From: Flavobacterium coralii
GTDB lineage: Bacteria > Bacteroidota > Bacteroidia > Flavobacteriales > Flavobacteriaceae
Assembly (NCBI RefSeq): GCF_019891545.1
Contig: NZ_JAHDIU010000001.1
Span: 62,001-126,000 of the forward strand
Direction of reading: 5' to 3'
DNA length: 64,000 nucleotides
The position numbers were made by a program, and so were the translations under genes. The stretch's first letter is position 1, and each line of letters opens with the position of its first letter. Positions 1 through 8,957 of the stretch are shown one piece after another. Under the pieces are notes generated by a model. That model had not been told where the DNA came from. It made no database searches and was given only the letters and a program-made list of their open reading frames with translations.

Positions 1-633
1 AAGTCGACCAAGAAAATTATTGGCGGTACAAAAAAAGTACACCTCGAAAAAATAAAGCTGCAGAATCCCGATATCATCATAGCAAACAAAGAAGAAAATA
101 CAGAGGAGATTGTAGCCTCGTTACAGGAAATTGCACCGGTATGGGTTAGTGATATCGCTACGATTGAAGACAGCCTGCACATGATTACCGAATTTGGTAA
201 GATGTTCTCCGTGCGTACTAAAGCCCAACAATGGATAGATAAGATAAACTACGGGCACGCCGACTTCATTAAATTTATGGAGGGGAGGGAGCCGCTTAAA
301 GCTGCCTATTTTATCTGGAAAAACCCGTATATGGCAGCAGGGGGCGGCACGTTTATCAATGAAATGCTCAAGCTGAATAAGTTCGTGAATATTTATGAAG
401 ACAGGGGGCGATACCCCGAAATCATAATCCAGAAAATGCGCATACAGGGCGATCCTGATGTGGTTTTTCTGTCTTCAGAACCCTATCCGTTCAAAGAGGA
501 AGATGCTTTCGAGGTGGGGCGTTTTACACACCACGCCAAAACCGTTTTTGTAGATGGCGAAATGTTTTCCTGGTATGGCAGCAGGCTTGTAAAAGCTTTC
601 GATTATTTTAAGCAACTACATAATAGATTGTAA
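1..633 (+). CDS. ABC transporter substrate-binding protein, BtuF/FhuD-like (5' truncated)
   Basis: The reading frame is open from base 1 and ends at 631-633, so only the last 210 residues are present; the ATG at 181 is internal. The visible part has the pattern of helical-backbone metal receptors (Peripla_BP_2 family): a strand with 'NPDIIIANKEEN', a helix leading to 'EIAPVWVSDIATI', a long linking helix, then the C-terminal lobe with 'DVVFLSSEPYPFKEED' and 'VFVDGEMFSWYGSR'. Family members bind cobalamin, haem or ferric siderophores in the periplasm and hand them to an ABC permease. The ligand cannot be told from this fragment, and the signal peptide lies outside the window. Neither permease nor ATPase follows; the AT-rich island begins right after the stop codon. 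Confidence 0.8.
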   Translation, partial: KSTKKIIGGTKKVHLEKIKLQNPDIIIANKEENTEEIVASLQEIAPVWVSDIATIEDSLHMITEFGKMFSVRTKAQQWIDKINYGHADFIKFMEGREPLKAAYFIWKNPYMAAGGGTFINEMLKLNKFVNIYEDRGRYPEIIIQKMRIQGDPDVVFLSSEPYPFKEEDAFEVGRFTHHAKTVFVDGEMFSWYGSRLVKAFDYFKQLHNRL

Positions 634-640
634 ATTTTAT

Positions 641-648
641 TATATTTG
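641..648 (+). promoter_or_regulatory. Bacteroidota -7 promoter element of the AT-rich island
   Basis: TATATTTG fits the Bacteroidota -7 consensus TAnnTTTG and lies 29 bases before the ATG at 678. No clear TTTG is seen at the -33 distance. The island would then be transcribed from its own promoter, independently of the gene upstream. Confidence 0.45.
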
Positions 649-677
649 TTAAATAACTATAAAATTACAATCTAATT

Positions 678-1553
678 ATGACTTCTCGTAGGATTACCTT
701 TCATGTTTTAAAAATGTTTAAAAACAATAATAAGTCGACTTTATATAATGATTTTGATTTTGAAAGCTTTTTTTATTGGTTTAAAGATTTATCTGATGAT
801 TTAAAGGTCTATTACATTAGCAAAACTAAATTTACATCAATAGACTATTTTGAAGAGATCGATAAAAAATATTGTCAAGGTTTCAACAGAGTTTTCTTTG
901 GGATGTTTAGCACGGGTAATCACGGTTCGAGAAGAAATTTAAAAGATAGCAAGGATAATTCCAAACGAGACAATCCTAAAAGAATTTCAGAAGGAGAGGA
1001 ACAAGAAAATTATTTTTTGTTATGCTTTAACTCACCTGGAAATGTTGAATTGATATTACAGAATGCTGGTCGAGGTGTTACCTCTATAAATATTAAAAAT
1101 TATTTTGATAAATTTTTTAATAGATTTCTATCTGAACATGGTTATGACAAAGAATTTATATTAAAAGAAGGCACTATTGTTGAAACGACTGACATAATGA
1201 TAGACAGATTAGATAGAATAACTAAAACAAAAATTTTCATAGATAAATCGATTTTATCAGATGAACTTGATATATCAGATAGAACAGTGCAAGCAAAAGC
1301 TGATTTGATTATTGATGTGAGAGCTAGAAGGGGACAAGATATTAGAGAATTCCTTGAGGACTTAAGGCAAAAAGTTGTATATAAATCAAAGATTGATAAA
1401 GTTTGGATAGAAGGTAAGGACAATAATGGAAATTCAAGTAATTTTTTTATTGATCAAGTACAAAAGTCTGTATTTATTGATGTTGAGATTGATTTAAATA
1501 CAGCAGCAATTGTAATGCCGGAAGTAAAGAAAGCTTTATTAAATTTAATCTAA
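678..1553 (+). CDS. Unknown soluble protein, first gene of AT-rich two-gene island
   Basis: I do not recognise this 291-residue protein. It has no signal peptide or membrane segment. The N-terminus is strand-like ('RRITFHVLKMF'), the middle (about 80-115) is a charged, Lys/Asp/Arg-rich linker, and the C-terminal half alternates helices and strands ('LIIDVRARRGQDIREFLEDL'). Base composition is very AT-rich, with AAA, TTT, ATA and AAT codons dominating, quite unlike the genes on either side, which suggests horizontal acquisition. Its stop codon overlaps the start of the next gene as TAATG, so the two are probably translationally coupled. A soluble protein coupled to a small multi-pass membrane protein is an architecture seen in several phage-defence modules, but nothing in the sequence proves that role. 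Confidence 0.75.
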   Translation: MTSRRITFHVLKMFKNNNKSTLYNDFDFESFFYWFKDLSDDLKVYYISKTKFTSIDYFEEIDKKYCQGFNRVFFGMFSTGNHGSRRNLKDSKDNSKRDNPKRISEGEEQENYFLLCFNSPGNVELILQNAGRGVTSINIKNYFDKFFNRFLSEHGYDKEFILKEGTIVETTDIMIDRLDRITKTKIFIDKSILSDELDISDRTVQAKADLIIDVRARRGQDIREFLEDLRQKVVYKSKIDKVWIEGKDNNGNSSNFFIDQVQKSVFIDVEIDLNTAAIVMPEVKKALLNLI

Positions 1554-2071
1554 TGTATAAGAGCTACTTAATATTAGTTAATGATTATATCCTTATCTCA
1601 AGAAAAAACTTAATTTTTGATGTTCTCATTCCTTTGATAATTTCAATCGTTTTAGGAATATTGCTTTTCCATAAAAAAGTGTTTATAACAGTCGATGTTT
1701 TGGTTAATGTTACTACTGTATTAGGTATTTTAGCAGGTTTTAGTATGACTGCGATAACTATACTTACATCGTCAAACAGTGAAAACATAAAAAAATTAAA
1801 AAAACGTACATTAAAAATAGATTTGGATGGTGTACAAGTAAGTTATTTTCGAAAACACTATATATTAATAAGTTATTCAATATTAGTATGTTTATTTTCA
1901 ATAATTTTGAACACAATTTGCTTCTTAGTGCCTTGGTCCACTCATTTCAATCATCTTTGGGTTTCAATTTTTAAAACACTTGATTTTAGTATTATCTTGC
2001 ACATATTTTTTTTGAATATAAGAAATATAACTTCCCTTTATTTTATTTTTTTTAATGATACAAATCAATAG
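1553..2071 (+). CDS. Unknown small multi-pass membrane protein, second gene of AT-rich island
   Basis: This 172-residue protein is mostly hydrophobic. Probable membrane segments are at about residues 24-40, 45-68, 100-125 and 135-155. A short Lys-rich segment between the second and third ('NIKKLKKRTLKID') is probably cytoplasmic. No family is recognised. The start ATG shares a base with the stop of the upstream gene (TAATG). The stop at 2069-2071 directly abuts the stop codon of the convergent thioredoxin-like gene with no base between them, so the right edge of the island lies exactly at the 3' end of that gene. Composition is as AT-rich as its partner, which supports acquisition as one unit. 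Confidence 0.75.
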   Translation: MYKSYLILVNDYILISRKNLIFDVLIPLIISIVLGILLFHKKVFITVDVLVNVTTVLGILAGFSMTAITILTSSNSENIKKLKKRTLKIDLDGVQVSYFRKHYILISYSILVCLFSIILNTICFLVPWSTHFNHLWVSIFKTLDFSIILHIFFLNIRNITSLYFIFFNDTNQ

Positions 2072-2503
2072 CTACAGTTTTTTCAGCATTGTAACGTATT
2101 CATCAGCCGTGTCAAACTCTTCATAACCGGTGCGGCCTAAAACCCTTCCGTACTTATCCAGCAAAACGATGTAAGGGAAAAAGCCGTTACGGTTATAGCG
2201 CTCGGTAAGTATCATGTTCATGGCGTTAACATCTACCGGTTCCGGCATACCGCCTTTCTGCGGAAAGTCAGCTTTCAGCAATACCCATTTTTCTTTTGCT
2301 TCAGCTTTAAACTCGGCTGTCTGCCATAATTTCTCTTCCAGTTCCTGGCAGCGCGGGCACCAGTCAGAGCCTGTAAATACCAGTAGTATCTGTTTCTTTT
2401 CTGCTGTCGCCTTTCGTTTGGCGGCATCAAAATCGGTAAGCCATTCCTGAGAATGGCAGGCTGCGCCCAGCATTATGCATAATAAAAATATGCTCGTTTT
2501 CAC
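2072..2503 (-). CDS. Thioredoxin-like lipoprotein
   Basis: A 143-residue exported thioredoxin-fold protein. The N-terminus is a short lipoprotein signal with lipobox LGAAC (lipidated Cys16). The redox motif WCPRC has its cysteines at residues 49 and 52, preceded by 'LLVFTGSD' as in the Thioredoxin_7/DUF255-like group. A cis-Pro-type loop follows near 'GFFPYIVLLDKYGR'. It should act on disulfides or thiols in the periplasm, anchored to a membrane; substrates are unknown. The start codon is GTG: the next in-frame ATG would remove most of the signal peptide. A well-formed promoter lies just upstream. The gene ends against the AT-rich island. Confidence 0.8.
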   Translation of the reverse strand: MKTSIFLLCIMLGAACHSQEWLTDFDAAKRKATAEKKQILLVFTGSDWCPRCQELEEKLWQTAEFKAEAKEKWVLLKADFPQKGGMPEPVDVNAMNMILTERYNRNGFFPYIVLLDKYGRVLGRTGYEEFDTADEYVTMLKKL

Positions 2504-2520
2504 GCCTGTTCTATTTTTCG

Positions 2521-2550
2521 CAAAATTAGGAAAGTAAGCTGTGCCTGCAA
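2521..2550 (-). promoter_or_regulatory. Promoter of the thioredoxin-like lipoprotein gene
   Basis: On the minus strand TTG (2550-2548), 19 bases, then TAATTTTG (2528-2521) fits the Bacteroidota consensus TTTG-N19-TAnnTTTG. It ends 17 bases before the GTG start at 2503 and supports that start. Confidence 0.6.
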
Positions 2551-2597
2551 TAGGCCGGTAATTAATTTTGGGAGTAATTTAATAGAGTTAGGCAAAC

Positions 2598-2631
2598 AAA
2601 AATGCCGATATTGTACAATACCGGCATTTTT
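2598..2631 (-). terminator. Hairpin terminator after the DUF4197 pair
   Basis: Ten-base arms AAAAATGCCG/CGGCATTTTT enclose a second self-complementary core (TATTGT/ACAATA), making an almost perfect 34-base palindrome. It lies downstream of the minus-strand DUF4197 genes, with U-runs in both directions. Confidence 0.8.
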
Positions 2632-2752
2632 CTAACTAACCCTAACCAAATGTGAGAAAACCATTTATTTTGAACTGCAAATTACTTAATTATTAAGCAG
2701 TCTATTGTTAAGGCTATGTTATTTATATGTTATTGATAATTAAAGTGATATG

Positions 2753-3463
2753 CTATTTGTCCTGTAGTGCAAAAACCCTTTTAAGTAGTACAGAGGTGCG
2801 TTCGTTTATATTATTGCGTATCTCTTTTTCCTCTACTGCTATCATAGTAAAAACACCATCAAGCGCTTTGTTAGTAACATAGTCGGTAAGGTCAGGGTTT
2901 ACTTTATCTACCAATGGTACCGAGTTATATTTGCTAATTATAGTACTCCATATTTTGTTGGCACCCACCTTATCAAAAGAAGATTTTATTACCGGGTTAA
3001 ACTTTGCATACAGTTGTGTGGTTGTGGTGCGCTCCAGGTAACTGGTTGCGGCAGTATCATTACCCATTAATATGTTTTTGGCATCGTTAAAGGTCATTTG
3101 CTTAACTGCCGAAACAAATATAGGTGTTGCTTCTTTTACGGCATCTTCGGCTGCGCGGTTCATGAGTTTAATACCTTCATCAGCAAGGCTTGCAAGCCCT
3201 ATTTTTCGAAGCGTGGCATCTACTTTTTGCAGTTCCTGCGGCATCAGTATTTTTACAAGCTGGTTTTTGTAAAAGCCATCGGTCTGCGTAAGTCTTGTAA
3301 CCTGCTGGTCTATACCTTTATCCAGTGCTTCTTTAAGTCCGGCGGCAATATCTGCATTACTAAGTACGCCTGCGTTGGGCAATTGAGACGCTACCTGTTG
3401 CAGCTCGGCACAACCTGACAATAAAAAAGAAACAGCAAGTAAGAGTGCAAAAACCTTCTTCAT
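2753..3463 (-). CDS. DUF4197 family lipoprotein (second copy of tandem pair)
   Basis: A 236-residue DUF4197 protein with a lipoprotein signal (lipobox LLSGC, Cys18). The family is predicted to be periplasmic and mainly helical; its function is unknown. Characteristic segments are visible: 'AAGLKEALDKGIDQQV', 'ILMPQELQKVDATLRKIG', 'LMNRAAEDAVKEATPIF' and 'YVTNKALDGVFTMIAVEE'. The neighbouring gene at 3481-4209 is a close paralogue, separated by 17 bases and read in the same direction, so the two form an operon that arose by tandem duplication. This copy is lipid-anchored while the other has an ordinary signal peptide. Confidence 0.85.
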   Translation of the reverse strand: MKKVFALLLAVSFLLSGCAELQQVASQLPNAGVLSNADIAAGLKEALDKGIDQQVTRLTQTDGFYKNQLVKILMPQELQKVDATLRKIGLASLADEGIKLMNRAAEDAVKEATPIFVSAVKQMTFNDAKNILMGNDTAATSYLERTTTTQLYAKFNPVIKSSFDKVGANKIWSTIISKYNSVPLVDKVNPDLTDYVTNKALDGVFTMIAVEEKEIRNNINERTSVLLKRVFALQDK

Positions 3464-3480
3464 AAATTAAAACGTTACGA

Positions 3481-4209
3481 TTAATCCTGTAAAGCAAATA
3501 CTTTTTTCAGTAAATCGGAAGAACGTGACGATAAATTTGTCCTAATATTTTTCTCTTCTACCGCTATCATGGTAAATACCCCATCAAGCGCTTTGTTGGT
3601 AACATAATCGGTAAGGTTAGGGTTTACTTTGCTAACCAGTGGCAGGCTATTGTATTTATCAATAATTTTTGCCCACACTGCATTTGCACCTACTTTGTCG
3701 AGCGACTGGCTCACAACCGGGCTGAATTTAGAATACAACGGGCTGGTGGTAGTTCGTTGCAGGTATTGCGTAGCCGAATTATCAGCGCCCATCAAAATAT
3801 TCTTCGCATCAGTAAAGCTCATGTTCATAATGGCATTGGTAAATATGGGGGTAGCCTCTTTAACCGCATCTTCGGCTGCACGGTTCAATACTTTAATGCC
3901 TTCATCGGCAAGGCTTGCCATTCCCATTTTGCGGAGAGTTTTATCTACCTTTTGCAGTTCTTCAGGTAATAAAATTTTCACAGCCTCATTTTTATAAAAC
4001 CCGTCAACTGCGGTTAATTTTTGTACTTGGTCATCAACGCCTTTTTTAAGTGCTTCTTTAAGTCCTGAGCCTATTTCTGCATTGCTTAGTGCAGAAGTTC
4101 CGGTAGAGGTATTCAGTTTTTCTTTTGCCTTGTTCAGTACATTCTTAAACTGGGCATTTGCACTTACAGCAACTAATATAGTCAGGATTAATACTAATGA
4201 TCTTCTCAT
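3481..4209 (-). CDS. DUF4197 family secreted protein (first copy of tandem pair)
   Basis: A 242-residue DUF4197 protein starting at the ATG at 4209. A more distal ATG at 4248 would add 13 residues in front of a normal signal peptide and is unlikely. The signal peptide 'MRRSLVLILTILVAVSANAQ' fits signal peptidase I (AxA cleavage before Gln), with no lipobox cysteine, so the mature protein should be free in the periplasm. The body aligns along its whole length with the downstream copy, including the conserved 'LNRAAEDAVKEATPIF' and 'LTDYVTNKALDGVFTMIAVE' stretches. Function unknown. It is the promoter-proximal gene of the pair. Confidence 0.85.
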   Translation of the reverse strand: MRRSLVLILTILVAVSANAQFKNVLNKAKEKLNTSTGTSALSNAEIGSGLKEALKKGVDDQVQKLTAVDGFYKNEAVKILLPEELQKVDKTLRKMGMASLADEGIKVLNRAAEDAVKEATPIFTNAIMNMSFTDAKNILMGADNSATQYLQRTTTSPLYSKFSPVVSQSLDKVGANAVWAKIIDKYNSLPLVSKVNPNLTDYVTNKALDGVFTMIAVEEKNIRTNLSSRSSDLLKKVFALQD

Positions 4210-4390
4210 AGTTTTTATTTTTCTTAACAGAAACAAAAACTGTTCCAATAAGCTTTATCAATGTATCTATAAGAACAAGTGATTAATAAGTTAAATATAG
4301 CTGGTTTAGCTACACTACATTTGCTGTAGAAATCAGGATGGACAGCATAATAAGATAAGAATTTCATGTGTAAGTAAGGTTGGATTGTTT

Positions 4391-4421
4391 GGCTCCCGTA
4401 TTAAAGCGGGGGCTTTTTTTT
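4391..4421 (+). terminator. Orphan plus-strand terminator
   Basis: GGCTCCCG and CGGGGGC form a stem with one G-U pair around a short loop, followed by eight T. It works only in the plus direction, yet no plus-strand gene lies upstream of it: 4210-4390 has no usable reading frame. It may end a small RNA or a readthrough transcript. Confidence 0.65.
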
Positions 4422-4502
4422 ATATGTTATTTAACGCTGTAAGGACAGGTATAGCAATATAAATAAACTAACTTAGTAACAGCCATTTACAATCAGGCCC
4501 GT

Positions 4503-5153
4503 ATGAAAATACTTGAACTTGAACTGCTGAGCGACAACCTTATCCAAACTGAAGCTTTCTACAGAAGGGTGCTGGGGCTGCAGCCTTACCTTAAGCAGGA
4601 CAATCGCAGGCTGTATTATCAAATAGGCTTTACAAGGCTGATTTTTAGTAAATCAGAAGATGTTAAGCCTGTTTACCACTTTGCTATAGATGTTCCTAAC
4701 AATCGGTTTACAGAAGCACTACAGGCAGTTAAGCCATTGGTGGACATATTACCGGTTCAGGGTAATGATGTAGCCGATTTTACAAATTGGGATGCCCGCT
4801 CTTTTTATTTTTACGATAATAACGGAAATATAGTAGAGCTGATAACCCGCTATGCCAGCCGCAGTTATGATAATGCCGCTTTTAGTGCTGCTTCTTATAT
4901 CTCTATAAGCGAGATTGGGCTGGTAGCATCTAAAGTGCCTGCATTTGCCGATATACTGAATCTTAAGTTTGGCATTCCTGATTTTCACCGGCAGCCACGC
5001 GGCGGAAAATTTACAGTTTTAGGCGATGATGACGGTTTGTTCATAGTAGCCGAGAGCGGCAGGGAATGGTTTCCGGTACATGATAAGGCTCATACTTTTA
5101 GAACACGAGTGCTTTTTATGCAAGATGGTGCTCTACATCATTTTGTTAAGTAA
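4503..5153 (+). CDS. VOC (glyoxalase/dioxygenase fold) family protein
   Basis: A 216-residue cytoplasmic protein of the vicinal-oxygen-chelate superfamily. The N-terminal half (about 1-118) shows the full module: 'LELELLSDNLIQTEAFYRRV', then 'VYHFAIDV' and the closing 'FYFYDNNGNIVELITR', whose Glu is the usual metal-ligand position. The second half (about 133-210) looks like a second module ('ISEIGLVASKVPAFADIL', then 'GLFIVAE') with less obvious ligands. Family members include glyoxalases, extradiol dioxygenases and fosfomycin/bleomycin resistance proteins; the substrate here cannot be predicted. It is followed after 25 bases by a small membrane protein gene. Confidence 0.75.
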   Translation: MKILELELLSDNLIQTEAFYRRVLGLQPYLKQDNRRLYYQIGFTRLIFSKSEDVKPVYHFAIDVPNNRFTEALQAVKPLVDILPVQGNDVADFTNWDARSFYFYDNNGNIVELITRYASRSYDNAAFSAASYISISEIGLVASKVPAFADILNLKFGIPDFHRQPRGGKFTVLGDDDGLFIVAESGREWFPVHDKAHTFRTRVLFMQDGALHHFVK

Positions 5154-5178
5154 GGTTTGTTTGTTATGTTTGTTTCTG

Positions 5179-5370
5179 ATGAAAATCTTTAAACTCATAG
5201 TAATATTTATAGTTATTGCTGCAGCACTAACTGCCGTGCTGTATTATGCTGCCGGTTTTAATATAAGCGACTCTTTATTCATAGGTATATTTACCACATT
5301 GCTCTCTCAGGCAATACCCGATGTGCTAAAGTTGACAAAGCAAAATACCAGTGAAAAGAATAGGCAATAA
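5179..5370 (+). CDS. Small two-helix membrane protein
   Basis: A 63-residue protein starting at the ATG at 5179; a longer in-frame version would overlap the VOC gene and begin with a poor, cysteine-rich tail. Two hydrophobic segments (about 5-27 and 31-48) flank 'GFNISDS', followed by a short charged tail 'KLTKQNTSEKNRQ'. No family is recognised. It probably shares a transcript with the VOC gene. Confidence 0.5.
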   Translation: MKIFKLIVIFIVIAAALTAVLYYAAGFNISDSLFIGIFTTLLSQAIPDVLKLTKQNTSEKNRQ

Positions 5371-5462
5371 ACACTTGTCATATATATTTTTATCTGCTGC
5401 ATCTGCTTTGAAATTTTTAATAATTCCGTAAATTGCGTGCTTAAAATTGAATATTATTCATA

Positions 5463-8400
5463 ATGGAACAAGCACAGCCCTATACTCCTAAAAATAAAGT
5501 AAGAATAGTAACTGCCGCATCATTGTTTGACGGACACGATGCCGCCATAAACATAATGCGCCGAATTATACAGGCAACCGGTGTAGAGGTGATTCACCTG
5601 GGGCATGACCGCAGCGTGGAAGAAGTTGTAAATACCGCCATTCAGGAAGATGCCAATGCTATTGCCATGACCTCTTATCAGGGTGGGCATAATGAGTACT
5701 TCAAGTATATGCATGACCTGCTTAAAGAAAAAGGGGCAGGGCATATAAAAATATTTGGTGGCGGTGGCGGTGTTATCCTGCCGGACGAAATAAAAGAACT
5801 TCATGATTACGGAATTACGCGTATATATTCGCCTGACGACGGGCGCGAGCTTGGCCTTCAGGGCATGATAAACGACCTTGTACAAAAGGCAGACTATCCT
5901 GTTGGCGATTCGCTTAACGGAGAAGTTAATCATCTGGAAGAAAAGAACCCAACTGCTATTGCAAGGGTTATTTCGGCTGCGGAGAATTTTCCGGATGTAG
6001 CAAAAGAAACGCTTGATACTATCCATAAAAAAAATGAAACCACACATATTCCTGTATTAGGTATAACCGGTACAGGCGGTGCGGGTAAATCATCTTTAGT
6101 AGATGAGCTTGTACGCCGTTTCCTTATCGATTTTCCTGAAAAAACCATCGGCCTTATCTCGGTTGACCCGTCTAAACGCAAGACAGGTGGGGCACTGCTT
6201 GGCGACCGTATCAGGATGAATGCCATAAATAACCCGAGGGTATATATGCGTTCGCTGGCCACAAGGCAAAGCAACCTTGCCCTTAGTAAGTATGTTGCAG
6301 AGGCAATACAGGTGCTTAAAGCGGCTAAATATGACTTAATAATATTAGAAACTTCGGGTATCGGGCAAAGCGATACCGAGATATTAGACCATAGTGATGT
6401 ATCACTATATGTAATGACACCGGAGTTTGGTGCTGCCACACAGTTGGAGAAAATCGATATGCTTGATTTTGCTGACCTTGTGGCAATTAATAAGTTTGAC
6501 AAGCGGGGTTCGCTTGATGCACTTCGCGATGTGAAGAAGCAATACCAGCGCAACCACAACCTATGGGATGCCAACCCTGACGAACTGCCTGTGTTTGGTA
6601 CCATTGCCTCGCAGTTTAACGACCCGGGCATGAACACGCTTTACAAGCGTATAATGGACAAAATAGTAGAAAAAACAGGTGCAGAACTGAAATCTACTTT
6701 TGAGATTACACGCGAAATGAGCGAGAAGATATTTGTGATACCGCCAAACCGCACGCGCTACCTTAGCGAAATTGCAGAGAACAACCGCAAGTATGATGAG
6801 GTGGCTGCCACGCAGCAGGAAGTGGCCCAAAAGCTGTATGGTATTTATAAGACCATAGAAACCGTATCGGGTAAAAAACCCGAAATAACTAAAGCCGGGA
6901 TAGAGGAAACTTCTGTTAGCCTTACTGCTTCTGAAGGGGCAGACGGCAGGCAGGAATTGCTGTCGCTTTTACTGAAAGAGTTTGACCGTGTAAAGATGGA
7001 TCTCGACCCGTATAACTGGGAAGTGATACTTACATGGGATGATAAAGTAAACAAATACAAGAATCCGGTATATTCATTTAAGGTACGAGATAAGGAAATA
7101 AAAATACAAACGCATACCGAGTCACTTTCTCACACGCAGATACCAAAGGTGGCATTGCCGAAGTATCAGGCATGGGGCGATATACTACGCTGGTGCCTTC
7201 AGGAAAATGTGCCGGGAGAGTTCCCATACACATCAGGGCTTTACCCTTTTAAAAGGGAAGGCGAAGACCCAACCCGTATGTTTGCCGGAGAAGGTGGTCC
7301 TGAACGTACCAACAGGCGTTTCCATTATGTTAGTTTGGGTATGCCTGCAAAGCGTTTGTCTACCGCGTTTGACAGTGTAACCCTTTATGGTAACGACCCT
7401 GATTACAGGCCGGATATTTACGGTAAAATAGGTAACGCAGGTGTATCTATCTGCTGCCTTGACGATGCCAAGAAGCTGTATTCAGGTTTCAACCTGGCCC
7501 ACCCGATGACTTCGGTGAGTATGACTATTAACGGGCCTGCGCCTATGCTGCTTGGCTTCTTTATGAATGCGGCTATAGACCAGCAGTGTGAATTATACAT
7601 CAAAGAAAACGGCCTTGAAAAAGAGGTTGAAGAAAAGATAAACAAAATATACGCCGATAAAGGCATGGAGCGCCCTAAGTATAACGGGCCGTTACCGCAG
7701 GGTAATGACGGGCTTGGGCTTATGCTGCTTGGCGTAACCGGAGACCAGGTACTGCCTGCCGATGTATATAACGAAATTAAGATACGCACACTAAGCCAGG
7801 TACGCGGTACCGTTCAGGCGGATATACTTAAAGAAGACCAGGCACAAAATACCTGTATCTTCTCTACCGAGTTTGCCTTGAGGCTTATGGGCGACGTTCA
7901 GGAGTACTTCATACAAAAGAATGTAAGGAACTTCTATTCGGTTTCTATATCAGGTTACCATATTGCCGAAGCAGGAGCCAACCCGATTACACAACTTGCC
8001 TTTACACTGGCTAACGGTTTTACGTATGTAGAGTACTACCTGAGCCGTGGCATGAATATTAACGACTTTGGGCCTAACCTGTCGTTCTTCTTCAGTAACG
8101 GTATAGATCCTGAATATGCGGTTATTGGCCGCGTGGCAAGGAGAATATGGGCTAAGGCGCTTAAAAATAAATATGGTGCTAACGAGCGTGCGCAGATGCT
8201 TAAATACCACATACAAACATCAGGGCGTTCACTGCACGCACAGGAAATCGACTTTAACGACATACGCACCACATTACAGGCATTGTATGCTATTTATGAT
8301 AACTGTAACTCACTACATACCAATGCTTATGATGAAGCCATTACTACCCCGACAGAGGAAAGCGTACGCAGGGCAATGGCAATACAGCTAATCATCAACA

Positions 8401-8903
8401 AAGAGCTTGGGCTTGCCAAGAATGAAAACCCGATACAGGGTTCGTTTATAATAGAAGAGCTTACCGATTTGGTAGAGGAAGCTGTGCTTACTGAATTTGA
8501 CCGCCTTACAGAGCGTGGGGGCGTGCTGGGCGCTATGGAAACGATGTACCAGCGCAGTAAAATACAGGAAGAAAGCCTGTATTATGAAACGCTGAAACAC
8601 ACAGGCGAATTCCCGATTATTGGTGTAAACACTTTCCTGAGCAGTAAAGGTTCGCCAACGGTTATCCCGGCAGAGGTTATACGTGCTACCGAAGAGGAAA
8701 AGCAGTTCCAGATAAAAACACTTGAAAACCTGCAAAAGGTGTATGCGGATGCGGTTAAAAATCAACTGGCTAACATTCAGGATGCTGCCATTCAAAACCA
8801 GAATATCTTTGAACAACTGATGGAGGCGACCAAAGTTTGCTCATTAGGGCAGATTACTTCAGCATTGTTTGAGGTAGGTGGGCAGTACAGGAGGAATATG
8901 TAA
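5463..8903 (+). CDS. icmF: Fused isobutyryl-CoA mutase IcmF (B12 domain, GTPase, mutase)
   Basis: A 1146-residue adenosylcobalamin-dependent acyl-CoA mutase in which all parts are fused. Residues about 10-145 are the B12-binding domain with the lower-ligand motif 'SLFDGHDAA'. About 195-410 is a MeaB/ArgK-type G-protein chaperone with P-loop 'GTGGAGKSS' (203-211) and base-recognition 'NKFD' (343-346). About 550 to the end is the TIM-barrel mutase domain. At the two positions that separate IcmF from methylmalonyl-CoA mutase it has Phe607 ('TRMFAG', Tyr in the latter) and Gln795 ('AQNTC', Arg in the latter), as expected for isobutyryl-CoA/n-butyryl-CoA interconversion, relevant to branched-chain acyl-CoA use. 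Related IcmF enzymes also act on isovaleryl/pivalyl-CoA. No separate MeaB or mutase subunits are present in the window. Confidence 0.93.
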   Translation: MEQAQPYTPKNKVRIVTAASLFDGHDAAINIMRRIIQATGVEVIHLGHDRSVEEVVNTAIQEDANAIAMTSYQGGHNEYFKYMHDLLKEKGAGHIKIFGGGGGVILPDEIKELHDYGITRIYSPDDGRELGLQGMINDLVQKADYPVGDSLNGEVNHLEEKNPTAIARVISAAENFPDVAKETLDTIHKKNETTHIPVLGITGTGGAGKSSLVDELVRRFLIDFPEKTIGLISVDPSKRKTGGALLGDRIRMNAINNPRVYMRSLATRQSNLALSKYVAEAIQVLKAAKYDLIILETSGIGQSDTEILDHSDVSLYVMTPEFGAATQLEKIDMLDFADLVAINKFDKRGSLDALRDVKKQYQRNHNLWDANPDELPVFGTIASQFNDPGMNTLYKRIMDKIVEKTGAELKSTFEITREMSEKIFVIPPNRTRYLSEIAENNRKYDEVAATQQEVAQKLYGIYKTIETVSGKKPEITKAGIEETSVSLTASEGADGRQELLSLLLKEFDRVKMDLDPYNWEVILTWDDKVNKYKNPVYSFKVRDKEIKIQTHTESLSHTQIPKVALPKYQAWGDILRWCLQENVPGEFPYTSGLYPFKREGEDPTRMFAGEGGPERTNRRFHYVSLGMPAKRLSTAFDSVTLYGNDPDYRPDIYGKIGNAGVSICCLDDAKKLYSGFNLAHPMTSVSMTINGPAPMLLGFFMNAAIDQQCELYIKENGLEKEVEEKINKIYADKGMERPKYNGPLPQGNDGLGLMLLGVTGDQVLPADVYNEIKIRTLSQVRGTVQADILKEDQAQNTCIFSTEFALRLMGDVQEYFIQKNVRNFYSVSISGYHIAEAGANPITQLAFTLANGFTYVEYYLSRGMNINDFGPNLSFFFSNGIDPEYAVIGRVARRIWAKALKNKYGANERAQMLKYHIQTSGRSLHAQEIDFNDIRTTLQALYAIYDNCNSLHTNAYDEAITTPTEESVRRAMAIQLIINKELGLAKNENPIQGSFIIEELTDLVEEAVLTEFDRLTERGGVLGAMETMYQRSKIQEESLYYETLKHTGEFPIIGVNTFLSSKGSPTVIPAEVIRATEEEKQFQIKTLENLQKVYADAVKNQLANIQDAAIQNQNIFEQLMEATKVCSLGQITSALFEVGGQYRRNM

Positions 8904-8957
8904 TACTGATTGAAGATTAAAGGATTTAAAGATTGTTCAACTATTACAGATATAACT

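Noticed and set aside
2214-4282. Plus-strand frames across the thioredoxin-like and DUF4197 genes
   Set aside because: Antisense shadows; the minus strand encodes recognised families with signal peptides.
5520-6637. Long minus-strand frames opposite icmF
   Set aside because: They mirror the codon pattern of a clearly recognised enzyme, show no family motifs and have rare-residue-rich, signal-like text only by chance.
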